A stretch of DNA of 64,000 nt from Clavibacter sp. VKM Ac-2872 (lineage in GTDB: Bacteria > Actinomycetota > Actinomycetes > Actinomycetales > Microbacteriaceae), in NCBI RefSeq assembly GCF_015351105.1, contig NZ_JADKRR010000002.1, positions 434,001 through 498,000 on the forward strand, read 5' to 3'. The position numbers and the translations under genes were made by a program. The notes below the pieces were generated by a model. The model did no database searches, had not been told where the DNA came from, and saw nothing but the letters and a program-made list of their open reading frames with translations. Numbering within the stretch: position 1 is the first letter of the stretch; each line of letters starts with the position of its first letter. Below, one piece after another: positions 20,112-30,137 of the stretch.

Positions 20112-22007
20112 TCAGGCGTTCCGGTGGGAGCTGGAGATGAGCGAGCTCTCGTCCGTGCGACCCGGCGCAGGGGTCGGCGCCATGCCCGTCGTGCCGCCGC
20201 CCGTTCCTCCGCCGGTTCCTCCGCCGGTGCCGCCGCCCGTCCCGGTGCCACCCGGGGCCGCCTCGACGGTGACCGTGACGGTGCTGCTGTACGGCGACTC
20301 GTTGGTGCCGCAGATGGCGAGGTACTTGACGGTGAACGTGCCCGGGTTCGTGCCCACCTTGATCTCGCCCGACGTGGTCTGCGCGTTCGTCGGGTTGGTG
20401 CTGCCGCCCCACGTGCCGGTGGCGCCCCCGGAGAGGGAGTCGGCCTGGATCTGGTACCCGTTGAGCGTCTGGCCTGCGGGGCAGGAGTACGCGGGCCAGG
20501 AGATGTCCGCCTCCTGGCCGGCGCGGACGGTGGTCGGGTTGACGGTGGGCGTCGCTGGCGCCGCGGTGGGCAGGGTGGGCGGACCATAGGCCGTGATCTG
20601 GATGGTGGCGCCCTTCGCGACGGTGCCCGTGGGGGTGATGGCCGTGACGCGGCCCTCCTCCTCCCCGGACGGCGCGGCGCTGCCCGTGACGACGGTGACC
20701 TTGAGGCCGAGGGCCGTGAGCTCCGCCGTGACCGTCTTCTGGTCGCGGCCGATGTAGTCGTCGCGGTTGACGTCCACCGTGCTCGCCGTGGGCGACGGGG
20801 TCGGGGACGGGCTCGGCGAGGGGCTCGCGCTCGGCGTGGCGGTGGTCGCGACCGGCGCCGGGGCCGCATCGTCCTTGCGCTGACCCGCGGTGAGGGCGAT
20901 GGCACCGGCCACGATGGCGCCGATGACGAGGATCGCGACGACGACGAAGATCCAGATGGCGCGCTTGCGAGCCCGCGGCTCCTCGGGCTCCTCGTCGGCC
21001 ACGTCGTCGAGGAGGAAGGGATCCGCGGCGCCGGCGCGTGGCCCGGAGGAGGCCAGGACCGTGGTCGCGCCCGTGTCGGCGGCGCGGCGGCCGGACGGCA
21101 TGAGCTGCGTGGCCTGCGTGGGCGTGCCCGGATCCGCCAGGGCGGCGGCACCCGCGACCGCCGCGACGGCGATGGTCGCGGTGGCGACGTCGCCTCGGCG
21201 GAGCGCCTGCGCGGCGCGCGCGAGGTGCGCGGCGCTCTGCGGACGATCGGCCGGCTTCTTCGCGATGCACGACATCACGAGGTTGCGCACGGGCTCGGCG
21301 ACGGTGACCGGCAGCTCGGGCGGCAGCTCGTTGATCTGCGCCATGGCGATGGCGACCTGCGACTCGCCCGTGAAGGGGCGGCGGCCCGCCAGGCACTCGT
21401 ACGCGACGATGCCCATCGAGTAGACGTCGGTGGAGGGCGACGCCGGGTGCCCGCTGGCCTGCTCGGGGGAGAGGTACTGGACCGTGCCCATGACCTGGCC
21501 CGTGGCGGTGAGGGGCACCTGGTCGGCGATGCGCGCGATGCCGAAGTCGGTGATCTTCACGCGGCCGTCGGGCGTGATGAGCAGGTTGCCCGGCTTGATG
21601 TCGCGGTGGACGAGTCCCGCCTGGTGCGCGGCGTGGAGCGCCAGCGCGGTCTGGCTGATGATGTCGAGCACCTTGTCGGTGGACAGGACGCGCTCGCGCT
21701 CCAGGATGGTGGAGAGCGCCTCGCCGGGCACCAGCTCCATCACGAGGAAGGCGCTGCCGTCCTCCTCGCCGTAGTCGAAGACGTTCGCGATGCCCTCGTG
21801 GTTGACGAGCGCGGCGTGGCGGGCCTCGGCGCGGAAGCGCTCGAGGAACCCGGGGTCGCCGAGGTACTCGTCCTTGAGGATCTTGATCGCGACCTTGCGT
21901 CCGATGACGAGGTCGGTGGCCTCCCACACCTCGCCCATGCCGCCGATGGCGATGCGATCGCCCAGCTGGTAACGCCCTCCGAAGGTCAGTCCGCTCGTGG
22001 GTCTCAT
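20112..22007 (-). CDS. pknA: Ser/Thr protein kinase with unusual ectodomain (PknA-like)
   Basis: Receptor kinase of 631 aa. The kinase domain has [11 protein letters not shown], Lys42, HRDIKPGN (Asp136) and DFG (Asp154). A transmembrane helix spans about 351–374. The outside part is larger than in mycobacterial PknA: a Ser/Pro linker (392–408), one PASTA-like module (about 412–476), then a β-sandwich-like domain (about 486–585) with Cys509 and Cys566, and a Gly/Thr repeat GGGTGGGTGGGTGGGT (near 591–606) with a Pro-rich end. Its ATG overlaps the pbpA stop (ATGA). It probably phosphorylates division and cell-wall proteins together with PknB. Confidence 0.92.
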   Translation of the reverse strand: MRPTSGLTFGGRYQLGDRIAIGGMGEVWEATDLVIGRKVAIKILKDEYLGDPGFLERFRAEARHAALVNHEGIANVFDYGEEDGSAFLVMELVPGEALSTILERERVLSTDKVLDIISQTALALHAAHQAGLVHRDIKPGNLLITPDGRVKITDFGIARIADQVPLTATGQVMGTVQYLSPEQASGHPASPSTDVYSMGIVAYECLAGRRPFTGESQVAIAMAQINELPPELPVTVAEPVRNLVMSCIAKKPADRPQSAAHLARAAQALRRGDVATATIAVAAVAGAAALADPGTPTQATQLMPSGRRAADTGATTVLASSGPRAGAADPFLLDDVADEEPEEPRARKRAIWIFVVVAILVIGAIVAGAIALTAGQRKDDAAPAPVATTATPSASPSPSPSPTPSPTASTVDVNRDDYIGRDQKTVTAELTALGLKVTVVTGSAAPSGEEEGRVTAITPTGTVAKGATIQITAYGPPTLPTAAPATPTVNPTTVRAGQEADISWPAYSCPAGQTLNGYQIQADSLSGGATGTWGGSTNPTNAQTTSGEIKVGTNPGTFTVKYLAICGTNESPYSSTVTVTVEAAPGGTGTGGGTGGGTGGGTGGGTTGMAPTPAPGRTDESSLISSSHRNA

Positions 22008-23455
22008 CTGTCCAGCACCGCCTCAATCACTTTCTTCGCCACGGGGGCGGCGAGGGTGTTCCCCGAGCCCGATCGTCCTCGTCCGCCGCCGTCCTCGACC
22101 AGGACCGCGACCGCCACCTTCGGCGACTCCGCCGGCGCGAAGCCGGTGAACCACAGGGTGTACGGATCGCCGGTGCCGTTCTGGGCGGTGCCCGTCTTGC
22201 CGGCCACGTCGACGCCACTGATTCTCGCATTCGACGCGACGCCGCTCTGGACGTCGTCGATCATCATCCGGGTCATGGTGGCGGCGGTCTCCTTCGAGAT
22301 CGGGTCGGCGAAACGGCTGGGGGAGAAACCGGAGAGCTCGCTCAGGTCGGGGTTGAGGACGCTGTCGACGACGCTCGGCTTCATGACCTCGCCGCCGTTC
22401 GCGATGCCGGCCGTGACCATGGCGGTCTGCAGCGGGGTGGCGCGCACGTCGAGCTGCCCGAACGCGGACTGCGCGGTCTGGGCGTCGTCGAGGTCGGGGG
22501 AGAAGACGCTCTTGGCGCTCGCCATGGGCACGTCGATCGACTTGCCGTAGCCGAACGCCTCGGCCATCTTCGCGATGCGCTCGGAGCCGAGCGCGATGCC
22601 GAGCTGCGCGAACGGGATGTTGCAGCTGAGGCGCAGCGCTGTCGCGATGCTGACCTCGGCCTCCGGGCCGCACGCGCCCTCGCCGGCGTTGGTGATGACC
22701 GTGCCGGTGCCGGGGAGCGTGAACGTCGGCGGGTTGGGGAGCAGCGAGTCGGGCGTGTACTGGCCGGACTCGATGGCGGCGGCCGCGGTGATGAGCTTGA
22801 ACGTGGATCCGGGCGGGTTGAGGCTGTTGACGGCCCGGTTGATGAGCGGGTTCGACGGGTCCGCGAGGAGCGACGCGTAGCTCTGCTTCACGGCCGCGCG
22901 GTCGTGCGAGGCCAGCGCGTTCGGGTCGTAGCCGGGCTTGGAGACCATCGCGAGGATGCGTCCGGTCGTCGGCTCGATCGCGACCACCGAGCCCTGCAGC
23001 GACCCGAGCGCGTCGTACGCCGCCTGCTGCACCTTCGGGTCGATCGTGAGCTCGACCGACGCGCCCTTGGGATCCTGCCCGGTGAAGGTGCGCGTGAGGC
23101 TGTCGAAGAACTGCGTGCCGCTCGTGCCGCTGAGGACGTCGTTCATCGAGTCCTCGAGCCCGGTGGATCCCTGGCCGAGCGTGTAGTAGCCGGTGACCGC
23201 GCTGTAAAGGTCGGGCTGCGCGTACGTGCGGAGGAACTTGTAGCGGTCGTCGACCGGGACGGAGGAGGCGATGGGCGTGCCGTCGACGAGGATCGAGCCG
23301 CGCTCGGCCGAGTAGCTCGCGATGATGGTGCGGCTGTTGCGCGGATCCGCCTGCAGCGTGGGCGCCTGGATGACCTGGACGACCGACGCCGCGACGAACA
23401 GGGCCACGAACATGGCCAGGACGAACACGGAGACGCGCTTCAGCTCGCGGTTCAC
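22004..23455 (-). CDS. pbpA: Class B penicillin-binding protein (transpeptidase)
   Basis: Membrane transpeptidase that cross-links peptidoglycan. It has 483 aa from GTG 23455 ([16 protein letters not shown]); the longer in-frame reading would lie inside the ftsW gene. It has one N-terminal helix (8–28) and a dimerisation/non-catalytic domain (about 40–150). The transpeptidase domain carries the three motifs STFK (Ser217–Lys220), SCN (277–279) and KTGT (420–423). It overlaps ftsW upstream and pknA downstream by 4 bp each. In actinobacteria this PbpA works with the adjacent SEDS protein in growth or septation. Confidence 0.95.
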   Translation of the reverse strand: MNRELKRVSVFVLAMFVALFVAASVVQVIQAPTLQADPRNSRTIIASYSAERGSILVDGTPIASSVPVDDRYKFLRTYAQPDLYSAVTGYYTLGQGSTGLEDSMNDVLSGTSGTQFFDSLTRTFTGQDPKGASVELTIDPKVQQAAYDALGSLQGSVVAIEPTTGRILAMVSKPGYDPNALASHDRAAVKQSYASLLADPSNPLINRAVNSLNPPGSTFKLITAAAAIESGQYTPDSLLPNPPTFTLPGTGTVITNAGEGACGPEAEVSIATALRLSCNIPFAQLGIALGSERIAKMAEAFGYGKSIDVPMASAKSVFSPDLDDAQTAQSAFGQLDVRATPLQTAMVTAGIANGGEVMKPSVVDSVLNPDLSELSGFSPSRFADPISKETAATMTRMMIDDVQSGVASNARISGVDVAGKTGTAQNGTGDPYTLWFTGFAPAESPKVAVAVLVEDGGGRGRSGSGNTLAAPVAKKVIEAVLDR

Positions 23456-24849
23456 GACTCGACCACCAATCGGGGCTGGTTGCGGACGGTGTCGGAGAGG
23501 CGGAGGAGCAGGGCCGCGATGATCCAGTTGGCCAGCAGCGAGGATCCGCCCGCCGCCATGAACGGCGTCGTGAGGCCCGTGAGCGGGATGACGCGGGTGA
23601 CGCCGCCGATGACGATGAACACCTGCAGCGCGATGACGAACGAGAGCCCGATGCCGAGCAGCTTGCCGAAGTCGTCCTGGCCCGCGAAGCCGATGCGGAA
23701 GCCGCGCGAGACGAGCAGCAGGTAGAGGGCGAGGATCGCGAAGACGCCCGTGAGTCCGAGCTCCTCGCCGAGGCTCGCGAAGATGAAGTCGCTGTTGGCG
23801 AGCGGCGTGAGGTTGGGCATGCCCTCGCCGAGCCCGCGCCCGAACAGGCCGCCGTCCGCCATGCCGAACAGGCCCGTGACGAGCTGGTAGCTGCCGCCCT
23901 GCGCGTCGTACACGGCGGGGTCGAACGGCTTCAGCCACGCGTCGACGCGGCCGCCGACGTAGCCGAGGGTGCTCGCGCCGTACGCGCCGCCGAGGAACAG
24001 GACGAGGCCGAGGACGACCCAGCCGATGCGGCCCGTGCTCACGTAGGTCATGACGATGAACAGGCCGAAGTAGAGCAGCGAGGTTCCGAGGTCGCGCTGG
24101 AACACGAGCACGCTCATCGACACGGCCCAGACGAGGAGGATCGGGCCGAGGTCGCGGACGCGCGGGAAGCGCATGCCCAGCACCTTGACGCCCACCATCG
24201 ACAGGCTGTCGCGGGCGGTGACCAGGTAGCCCGCGAAGAAGACCGCGAGGCAGATCTTCGCGATCTCGCCGGGCTGGAACGAGAAGCCGCCGATGTGGAT
24301 CCAGACGCGGGCGCCGTTGATGTTCTGCCCGAGCACGGGGAGCATCGGCAGGAGCAGCAGGATGAGGCCGACGAACATCGCGATGTAGCGGTAGCGCTGC
24401 AGCACGCGGTGGTTCTTCAGCAGCACGATGACCGCGAGCCCGCACACGATGGCGAGGCCCGACCAGACGATCTGCCGCACGGCCACGCTCTCCCAGCCCG
24501 ACAGCCCCGCGGCGAGGTCGAGCCGGTAGATGGCGGCGATCCCGAGGCCGTTGAGCACGGTCGCGATGGGGAGGATGAAGGGATCCGCGTCCGGCGCGAG
24601 CCAGCGCAGCGCCACGTGCATGCCCAGCACGAGGACCGCGAGCCCGGTGGCGGGGATGAAGAAGCTCTGGTCGAACGCGCCCAGCGCGCCGAGCTGCACG
24701 AGGTAGAGGGCGCCGCCGTTGATGACGGAGGCCAGCACGACCAGCGCGAGCTCGAGGTTCCTGAGGCGTCGGGGCACGCGGATCCGCGGGATCTTGGGCG
24801 CGCGCTCGCGGGGGCGCGCCGGGGCGTCCGCCAGGCCCGCGCTAGCCAC
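23452..24849 (-). CDS. rodA: FtsW/RodA/SpoVE-family peptidoglycan glycosyltransferase
   Basis: SEDS-family polymerase of 465 aa with about 10–12 transmembrane helices. It uses lipid II to build glycan strands with its partner PBP. Family signatures include NGARVWIHIGGFSFQPGEIAKI, the loop MVGVKVLGMRFPRVRDLGPI, QRDLGTSLLYFG and the C-terminal GLTTPFMAAGGSSLLANWI. The start is GTG 24849, overlapping the phosphatase stop by 8 bp. Genes in this position are annotated rodA or ftsW; without the dcw cluster for comparison I use rodA tentatively. Confidence 0.93.
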   Translation of the reverse strand: MASAGLADAPARPRERAPKIPRIRVPRRLRNLELALVVLASVINGGALYLVQLGALGAFDQSFFIPATGLAVLVLGMHVALRWLAPDADPFILPIATVLNGLGIAAIYRLDLAAGLSGWESVAVRQIVWSGLAIVCGLAVIVLLKNHRVLQRYRYIAMFVGLILLLLPMLPVLGQNINGARVWIHIGGFSFQPGEIAKICLAVFFAGYLVTARDSLSMVGVKVLGMRFPRVRDLGPILLVWAVSMSVLVFQRDLGTSLLYFGLFIVMTYVSTGRIGWVVLGLVLFLGGAYGASTLGYVGGRVDAWLKPFDPAVYDAQGGSYQLVTGLFGMADGGLFGRGLGEGMPNLTPLANSDFIFASLGEELGLTGVFAILALYLLLVSRGFRIGFAGQDDFGKLLGIGLSFVIALQVFIVIGGVTRVIPLTGLTTPFMAAGGSSLLANWIIAALLLRLSDTVRNQPRLVVES

Positions 24850-26104
24850 GCGCGGCCTCCTGCAGCCGGTTGACGATCTCCTCGGCGCCCGCGAGCGAGT
24901 CGGCGTTGATGGTCTGCTCCACCTGCTGGCGGTAGAACGGCTGGAGGTCGTCGACCCGCACCTCGGTGCGGGCGTAGACGTGGGAGAGCTCGATCGGGCC
25001 GATGGTCTGCTGCACGCCGTTGTAGACCGCGACGGTGCCGTCGGACTCGCCCACGTAGTAGCGCGACTGGGTCCAGCGGTAGCCGAGGACGCACGCGAGG
25101 ACGAGGCCGGCGAGGATCAGCGCGACGCCGACCAGCCAGGTGACGCGGCGGCGGAGCGCCCGGCGCCTGTCCTCCGCGATGAGGGCCTCGAGGTACTGGT
25201 CCGACTCCGGCTCGAACTGGGCGTCGCGCGCGGCCGTGGTGGCGCGCAGCGGGTGGAGCAGGAGCGACGGGATGCGGACGGCGCGCTTCGCGGGCTCGTC
25301 GCCGAACGCGAGGGGCTGCGCCGCGGATCCGACGAGCACCGGCTCGGGCGCCGGCCTGGAGGCGGCCGTCTCGTCGTCCTCCTCGAGCACGTCGACGACG
25401 ACGACCGTGACGTTGTCGGGGGCGCCGTGGTCGAGCGACTCCTTCACGAGCGCGTCGGCGACGGTGTCGGGCGTGCCCGCGGTCGCGAGGATCTCGGTGA
25501 TCCGCTCCTCGGTGACATAGCTGCTGAGGCCGTCCGAGCAGAGCAGCCAGCGGTCTCCCGTGTGCGTGTCGAGCACCTGGGTGTCGACCTCGGGCGCCGC
25601 GTCGACGTCGCCCAGCACGCGCATGAGCACGGAGCGGCGGGGGTGGACCAGCGCCTCCTCCGGCGTGATGCGGCCGCTGTCGACGAGGCGCTGCACGAAG
25701 GTGTGGTCGGCGGAGATCTGGCTGAGCTCGCCGCGGCGGAAGAGGTAGATGCGCGAGTCGCCGATGTGGGCGATGGCGACGTGGCGGCCGACGCGGGCGA
25801 GCGCGCTGACGGTGGTGCCCATCCCGGTGAGCTCGGAGTGCTCGAACACGGTCTCGGCGAGGAGCTGGTTGGCGGCGACGAGGCCGGCCTGCAGCGCGAA
25901 CTCGGCGTCGTGGGCGGAGGCGTACGGCTTGTCGGCCTCGATGATCCGCGTGAGGGCGACCGCGCTGGCCACGTCGCCGCCCGCGTGCCCGCCCATGCCG
26001 TCGGCGACGACGAAGAGGTCCCGCCCCGCGTAGCCCGAGTCCTGGTTGTTCGACCGGACCTTGCCCACGTGGGAGACGGCAGCGGCCTGCGTCACTGTCG
26101 CCAC
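24842..26104 (-). CDS. pstP: PP2C-family Ser/Thr phosphatase (PstP)
   Basis: Metal-dependent PPM phosphatase that reverses the PknA/PknB kinases. It has 420 aa from GTG 26104. The catalytic domain (about 5–235) has RSNNQDSGYAG, VVADGMGGHAGGDVAS, HIGDSRIYLFR, the LLCSDGLSSYV motif and GAPDNVTVVVVDV, giving the acidic metal ligands. A linker of about 70 residues leads to a transmembrane helix (near 320–340; LVGVALILAGLVLACVLGY) and an extracellular tail, as in mycobacterial PstP. The fhaB stop is 5 bp upstream. Confidence 0.95.
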   Translation of the reverse strand: MATVTQAAAVSHVGKVRSNNQDSGYAGRDLFVVADGMGGHAGGDVASAVALTRIIEADKPYASAHDAEFALQAGLVAANQLLAETVFEHSELTGMGTTVSALARVGRHVAIAHIGDSRIYLFRRGELSQISADHTFVQRLVDSGRITPEEALVHPRRSVLMRVLGDVDAAPEVDTQVLDTHTGDRWLLCSDGLSSYVTEERITEILATAGTPDTVADALVKESLDHGAPDNVTVVVVDVLEEDDETAASRPAPEPVLVGSAAQPLAFGDEPAKRAVRIPSLLLHPLRATTAARDAQFEPESDQYLEALIAEDRRRALRRRVTWLVGVALILAGLVLACVLGYRWTQSRYYVGESDGTVAVYNGVQQTIGPIELSHVYARTEVRVDDLQPFYRQQVEQTINADSLAGAEEIVNRLQEAARG

Positions 26105-26108
26105 GCCG

Positions 26109-26693
26109 CTACCGCCTGAGCTCGAAGCTGGTCGCGCCGATGCGGATCGGCGTGTCGAGCGGCACCTGCGTCGGCACGCTCACGCGCTTGCCGTCGAGGA
26201 AGGTGCCGTTGGTCGAGTCGAGGTCCTGGATCATCCACTCGTCGTTCCAGAGCAGCAGGCGCGCGTGGTGGGTGGACGTGTAGTCGTCGCGGATCACGAG
26301 GCCCGACTCGCTCGAGCGGCCGATGGTGAGCGGCTCGGTGCCGAGCGGGATCTCCGTGCCGGCCTTGGCGCCCGACGTGATGACGAGGTGGCGGGCGGTG
26401 GATGTGGTGGCCTTCGCGCGCGACGGCACGGCGCCGGAGTTGGCGCCGGACGGCATCGACGAGATGGGCGGCGGCTGCACGGCCGGCTGCGGGGACCTCG
26501 GCGGGGCGGCGGCCGATGCGGCGTACGGGGACTGCGGGAACGGGGATCCGCCGGCCGAGCCCGTCTCCTCGCGGAGCTTCCGCACACGCTGGCCGAAGAG
26601 GTCGGAGCGCAGCGCGTAGACGATGCCGAAGATGAACAGCCACAGCACCGCGAGGAACGCGAGGCGGAGGACGAGGAGGGTCAGCTCGGTCAC
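26109..26693 (-). CDS. fhaB: FHA-domain protein FhaB (FipA-like)
   Basis: Membrane-anchored phosphothreonine-binding protein of 194 aa. It has an N-terminal helix (about 5–28), a Ser/Pro/Ala-rich linker, and an FHA domain (about 105–190) with GRSSESGLVIRDDYTSTHHA and DLDSTNGTFLDGKRV. These contain the Gly-Arg, Ser and Asn residues that contact phosphothreonine. The mycobacterial homologue binds FtsZ- and FtsQ-related division proteins when phosphorylated. The GTG start (26693) overlaps the fhaA stop by 4 bp. Confidence 0.93.
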   Translation of the reverse strand: MTELTLLVLRLAFLAVLWLFIFGIVYALRSDLFGQRVRKLREETGSAGGSPFPQSPYAASAAAPPRSPQPAVQPPPISSMPSGANSGAVPSRAKATTSTARHLVITSGAKAGTEIPLGTEPLTIGRSSESGLVIRDDYTSTHHARLLLWNDEWMIQDLDSTNGTFLDGKRVSVPTQVPLDTPIRIGATSFELRR

Positions 26694-27421
26694 GACGCTC
26701 CCCAGAACCCGTCGTCGTGGCCCCGGCCCCGGGTGTCGCGCCCGCCGCCCTCCTCGGTGGCCTGCGGCACGACGCGGAAGGTGATGGCGGTGCGGCCGAT
26801 GCGGATGACGGACTCGGGCGGCAGCGGCGCCTTCGAGACGGGCGCGCCGTTCAGCTCGGAGCCGTTCGTGGATCCGAGATCGCGGACCTGGGCCCGGGAT
26901 CCGTCCCACGCGATCTCCACGTGGCGGCGCGACGTGCCGGGGTCGTCGACCGTGATGTCGGCGTCGCTGCCGCGGCCGATGACCGTGCGGCCGACGGGGA
27001 GCGGGTGGCGGGTGCCGGCGACGTCGACCACGGGCATCCACGTGACGCTGCCCTCGGCCGTGCGGCTGTCGATCTCGAGCACGCCCTCGGAGATGGCGTC
27101 GTCCTCGCGGAAGCCGACCTGCACGACGCCGGCGAACTGGTAGCCCTGCGACGACGCGTGCTTCTCGATCGCCTGGCGCAGCTGGTCGGTGAGCGCGGTG
27201 CCGATGCCGGCCATGCGCTCGGCGTCGGCACGAGAGACGCGGAGGGTGAAGGAGTTGGGCACGAGGATGAGGTCCCGGTCGACCACGGCGGCGTGGGTGT
27301 CGAGCTCGCGACGCAGCTGCGCGGCGATCTCCACGGGCTGCAGGCCGGACTTGAAGGTCTTCACGAAGGCGCCGTTGACGGCGCGCTCGAGGCCCTTCTC
27401 GAAGTTGTCCAGGATTCCCAC
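26690..27421 (-). CDS. fhaA: DUF3662/FHA-domain protein FhaA
   Basis: Cytoplasmic phosphoprotein reader of 243 aa. The N-terminal DUF3662 domain is about 1–125 (MGILDNFEKGLERAVNGAFVK onward, to SVTWMPVVDVAG) and the C-terminal FHA domain about 140–220 (VIGRGSDADITVDDPGTSRRH, DLGSTNGSELNG). In mycobacteria the homologue recognises phosphorylated MviN/MurJ and links PknB signalling to cell-wall assembly. The linker is shorter than in mycobacteria. I start at GTG 27421; the longer in-frame reading crosses tRNA-side sequence. It is the first gene of the seven-gene operon that ends with pknB. Confidence 0.93.
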   Translation of the reverse strand: MGILDNFEKGLERAVNGAFVKTFKSGLQPVEIAAQLRRELDTHAAVVDRDLILVPNSFTLRVSRADAERMAGIGTALTDQLRQAIEKHASSQGYQFAGVVQVGFREDDAISEGVLEIDSRTAEGSVTWMPVVDVAGTRHPLPVGRTVIGRGSDADITVDDPGTSRRHVEIAWDGSRAQVRDLGSTNGSELNGAPVSKAPLPPESVIRIGRTAITFRVVPQATEEGGGRDTRGRGHDDGFWGAS

Positions 27422-27597
27422 GTGTGATCCGTCCTCGCGCGGTCCTTCCGCGGATGAATAGGGAGATCGTAGCCAACTCGCGAGGCGGGGCCCTGGACAC
27501 CGGCCCCGCGGCGGGTGCGGATCGCCCCCGGGGAGGGGCGCATGCGGGCCCGGACGGCGCGGGATCGGCCCCGGAGCGTGATAATGTCGTCCGGTTG

Positions 27598-27681
27598 GCG
27601 CGAGTGGCGGAATTGGTAGACGCGCACGGTTCAGGTCCGTGTGTCCGTGAGGACGTGGGGGTTCAAGTCCCCCCTCGCGCA
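27598..27681 (+). tRNA. tRNA-Leu (CAG)
   Basis: Class II tRNA with a long variable arm. Acceptor GCGCGAG pairs with CTCGCGC, the anticodon arm CACGGTTCAGGTCCGTG gives CAG, and the T-arm is GGGTTCAAGTCCC. CCA is encoded at 27682–27684. The gene is divergent from fhaA; the 176-bp gap holds both promoters. Confidence 0.96.
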
Positions 27682-27690
27682 CCAGCACAG

Positions 27691-27718
27691 GAGGCCCCCG
27701 GGATCACCCGGGGGCCTC
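27691..27718 (+). terminator. tRNA-Leu terminator
   Basis: Perfect 12-bp arms GAGGCCCCCGGG (27691–27702) and CCCGGGGGCCTC (27707–27718), loop ATCA, followed by TT. It lies seven bases after the encoded CCA. Confidence 0.88.
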
Positions 27719-27854
27719 TTCGCGTCTCCGGCACGAGGACGGGCGGAGCGGCGACGCGGTCCCAGCCGATCGGCGGACGGGATCAGCCGATGGTCGGGCC
27801 GATCGGATCCCCCGGCCGATGCCCCGGCACCCCCGCGGTCCGCACACTGGGGAC

Positions 27855-30137
27855 GTGACGCACCCGACGCTCGCCCCCGCCGCCCGACCGCTGCCCGTCG
27901 ACCCCGCGGACGCCCCGCCGACGAGCGACACGTCCGGCCCCGCCGATGCCGCGCCCGGATCGCTCCGGGTCGTCGGCCGCGCCCTCGCCCGCCACCCGCT
28001 CGCGGTCCTCGCCGTCCTCGGTGGCAGCGCGTGGATCGGGCTCATGGCCGGCCTCGGCGAGCTCGCGCATCCGGCCGCCACCGCGATCGGCATCGCCGTC
28101 ACCGTGATGGTGCTGGCCTGGTCGGAGAGCCGCATCGGGATCCTCCGCACGGCGCTCGTCGCGGCCCTCGGCTCCCTGGCGCCCGTCGCGGTCGCCGCGC
28201 TCCTGCTCGCCGCTGGCGTCGCGATCGGCGACCTCTACTCCCAGATCGACGCGGCCGACCGCCTCTGGGCGCCGTCCGTCGTGCTCGTGGCGGTGGCTGC
28301 CGCCGCCAGCCGCGGGCTCGCCCCGGCCCACCGCGACGGCCTCCGCGCGGCCGTCCTCGCGGCGGTCCTCGCCGGGCTCCTCGCGGGCGGTCACGGCGTC
28401 GACCTCACGCGCGGGGTGGCGCTCCTCATCGGGCTCGGGCTCGGGCGCGTCCTCGTGCCGCTGTCCGCCCGACCCGCCTGGCAGGACGAGGCCGCGTCCC
28501 GCGCCCGCGTCGTCGCCGCGACCCTGCTCGGCACGGTCACGCTCAGCTGGTGGATCGCCGCCGTCTCGGGCGACGCGATCGGCGTGCTCGGCGCGATGGG
28601 GTCGCTCCTGGATCCCGGCCCCACGGTCGCGGTGCTGTGCGTGCTCATCGTCGCCGTCGCGCTGCTCCTCCGCGGCCGGCGTCTCGGGCTCGTGCTCGGG
28701 ACCGCCGCGCTGCTGCTCGTCACCGGGCTCCTCGCCTGGTACGACACGGTCATCCCGCTCACCGAGGAGTGGTTCGCCTTCCCCCTCGAATCCTGGAGCG
28801 ACCTCGAGCTGCCCCTGCTGGTGCTGACCACGTGGCTCCTGCCGGCGGCGGCGCTCGTCGTGCTCGTGGTGCGGCGGCGCTCGTTCGCCGCACGCGCGGA
28901 CGCCGACGGGCGCTCGGCCGGGCGCGACCGCGTCCTCGCGCAGCTGATGCGCTCGGACGCCGGATCCCTCGGCTTCATGGGCACGTGGGCCGGCAGCAGC
29001 CACTGGTTCGATGGCGAGGTCGGCGAGGACGGCGAGGTCGGCGAGGCCCGCGAGGACGGCGACCCGGCCCCCCGCGGCGCCGTCGCCTACCGCGCCGCGC
29101 ACGGGGTGGCGCTGACGGTCTCGGATCCGCTCGCCTCCGCGGCCGACGCGCCCGCGACGATCCGCGCCTTCGCCCGGCACTGCTCGGCCCACGGCCTCGT
29201 GCCCGCCTTCTACAGCATCCACTCCCGGCACCTGCCGGTCTTCGCCGAGCTCGGCTGGAGCATCACGCCGGTCGCGGAGGAGGCCGTGATCGACCTCCCC
29301 GGCTTCTCCACCTCCGGCAAGCGCCGGCAGGATCTGCGCACGGCCACCAACCGCGCGGCCCGCGACGGCGTCGACGCGCTGTGGAGCACGTACCGCGGCC
29401 TGCCCGATCCGCTCCGTCGCGCGGTCGACGCGCTGAGCGGCGACTGGGCCGACGCGAAGGCGCTGCCCGAGATGGGCTTCACGCTCGGCGGCCTGCGCGA
29501 GCTCGACGACCCCGAGGTGCGGATGCTGCTCGCGGTCGACGCGGACGGCCGCGTGCACGGCGTCACCAGCTGGCTGCCCGTCTTCCGCGACGGCCGCCTC
29601 GTCGGCCGGACGCTCGACGTGATGCGCCGCGGTGCCGACCCGATGCCCGGCGTCATGGAGTTCCTCATCGCGACCGCCGCGCGCGCCTTCCAGGAGGAGG
29701 GGCTCGAGACGCTCAGCCTCTCCGGCACGCCGCTCGCGGGCGTCGGGGCGATGCGGCCGGCCGGCCTGGTCGACCGGGTCGTCGCCCGCCTGCTCGCGGC
29801 GACCGGCCGCGTGCTCGAGCCGTCCTACGGCTTCACCTCGCTGCTGCGCTTCAAGGCGAAGTTCGACCCGCGCTACGAGACGCTCTGGCTCGCCTGCCCC
29901 ACGGCGGCGGACCTCGCGCCGATCGGGCGCGCGCTGACGGCGGCGTACGTGCCGACCCTGCGGATCCGGCAGCTGGTGGGCGCGCTGCGGGCGGCGCGCG
30001 GCGAGGCCCGTGCCGGGCGTCGCGCGCGCCGGGCGGCCAGGCGCGCGGCACGGGACGCTAGCCTCGGCCGCACGGGGGACCTCGGCGCCGCGACCGGCGG
30101 CGGCGGCGGATCCACCGGCGGGAGGCGGGACGCGTGA
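27855..30137 (+). CDS. MprF-like membrane protein with DUF2156 acyltransferase domain
   Basis: Large membrane protein of about 760 aa. After a Pro/Ala-rich start it has roughly ten transmembrane helices (to about residue 350). A soluble C-terminal DUF2156 domain follows (about 375–700) with MGTWAGSSHWF, the GNAT-like core SGKRRQDLRTATNRAAR, and SLSGTPLAGVGA. This domain is the catalytic part of phosphatidylglycerol lysyltransferases such as MprF and LysX, which use aminoacyl-tRNA to modify lipids and change surface charge. Substrate specificity cannot be read here. I chose GTG 27855; an in-frame ATG 12 codons upstream has no better ribosome-binding site. The C-terminus is Arg/Ala/Gly-rich. 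Its stop overlaps the response regulator GTG. Confidence 0.8.
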   Translation: MTHPTLAPAARPLPVDPADAPPTSDTSGPADAAPGSLRVVGRALARHPLAVLAVLGGSAWIGLMAGLGELAHPAATAIGIAVTVMVLAWSESRIGILRTALVAALGSLAPVAVAALLLAAGVAIGDLYSQIDAADRLWAPSVVLVAVAAAASRGLAPAHRDGLRAAVLAAVLAGLLAGGHGVDLTRGVALLIGLGLGRVLVPLSARPAWQDEAASRARVVAATLLGTVTLSWWIAAVSGDAIGVLGAMGSLLDPGPTVAVLCVLIVAVALLLRGRRLGLVLGTAALLLVTGLLAWYDTVIPLTEEWFAFPLESWSDLELPLLVLTTWLLPAAALVVLVVRRRSFAARADADGRSAGRDRVLAQLMRSDAGSLGFMGTWAGSSHWFDGEVGEDGEVGEAREDGDPAPRGAVAYRAAHGVALTVSDPLASAADAPATIRAFARHCSAHGLVPAFYSIHSRHLPVFAELGWSITPVAEEAVIDLPGFSTSGKRRQDLRTATNRAARDGVDALWSTYRGLPDPLRRAVDALSGDWADAKALPEMGFTLGGLRELDDPEVRMLLAVDADGRVHGVTSWLPVFRDGRLVGRTLDVMRRGADPMPGVMEFLIATAARAFQEEGLETLSLSGTPLAGVGAMRPAGLVDRVVARLLAATGRVLEPSYGFTSLLRFKAKFDPRYETLWLACPTAADLAPIGRALTAAYVPTLRIRQLVGALRAARGEARAGRRARRAARRAARDASLGRTGDLGAATGGGGGSTGGRRDA

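Noticed and set aside
20190-20250. Possible insertion or microsatellite expansion in pknA
   Set aside because: The GGT/GGC-rich stretch is in frame and encodes a Gly/Thr linker at the C-terminus; a frameshift or transposon end is not seen.
27819-27854. ATG 27819 as start of the DUF2156 gene
   Set aside because: It has no ribosome-binding site and adds only 12 unconserved residues; GTG 27855 is equally in frame. The choice is uncertain but does not change the protein's domains.
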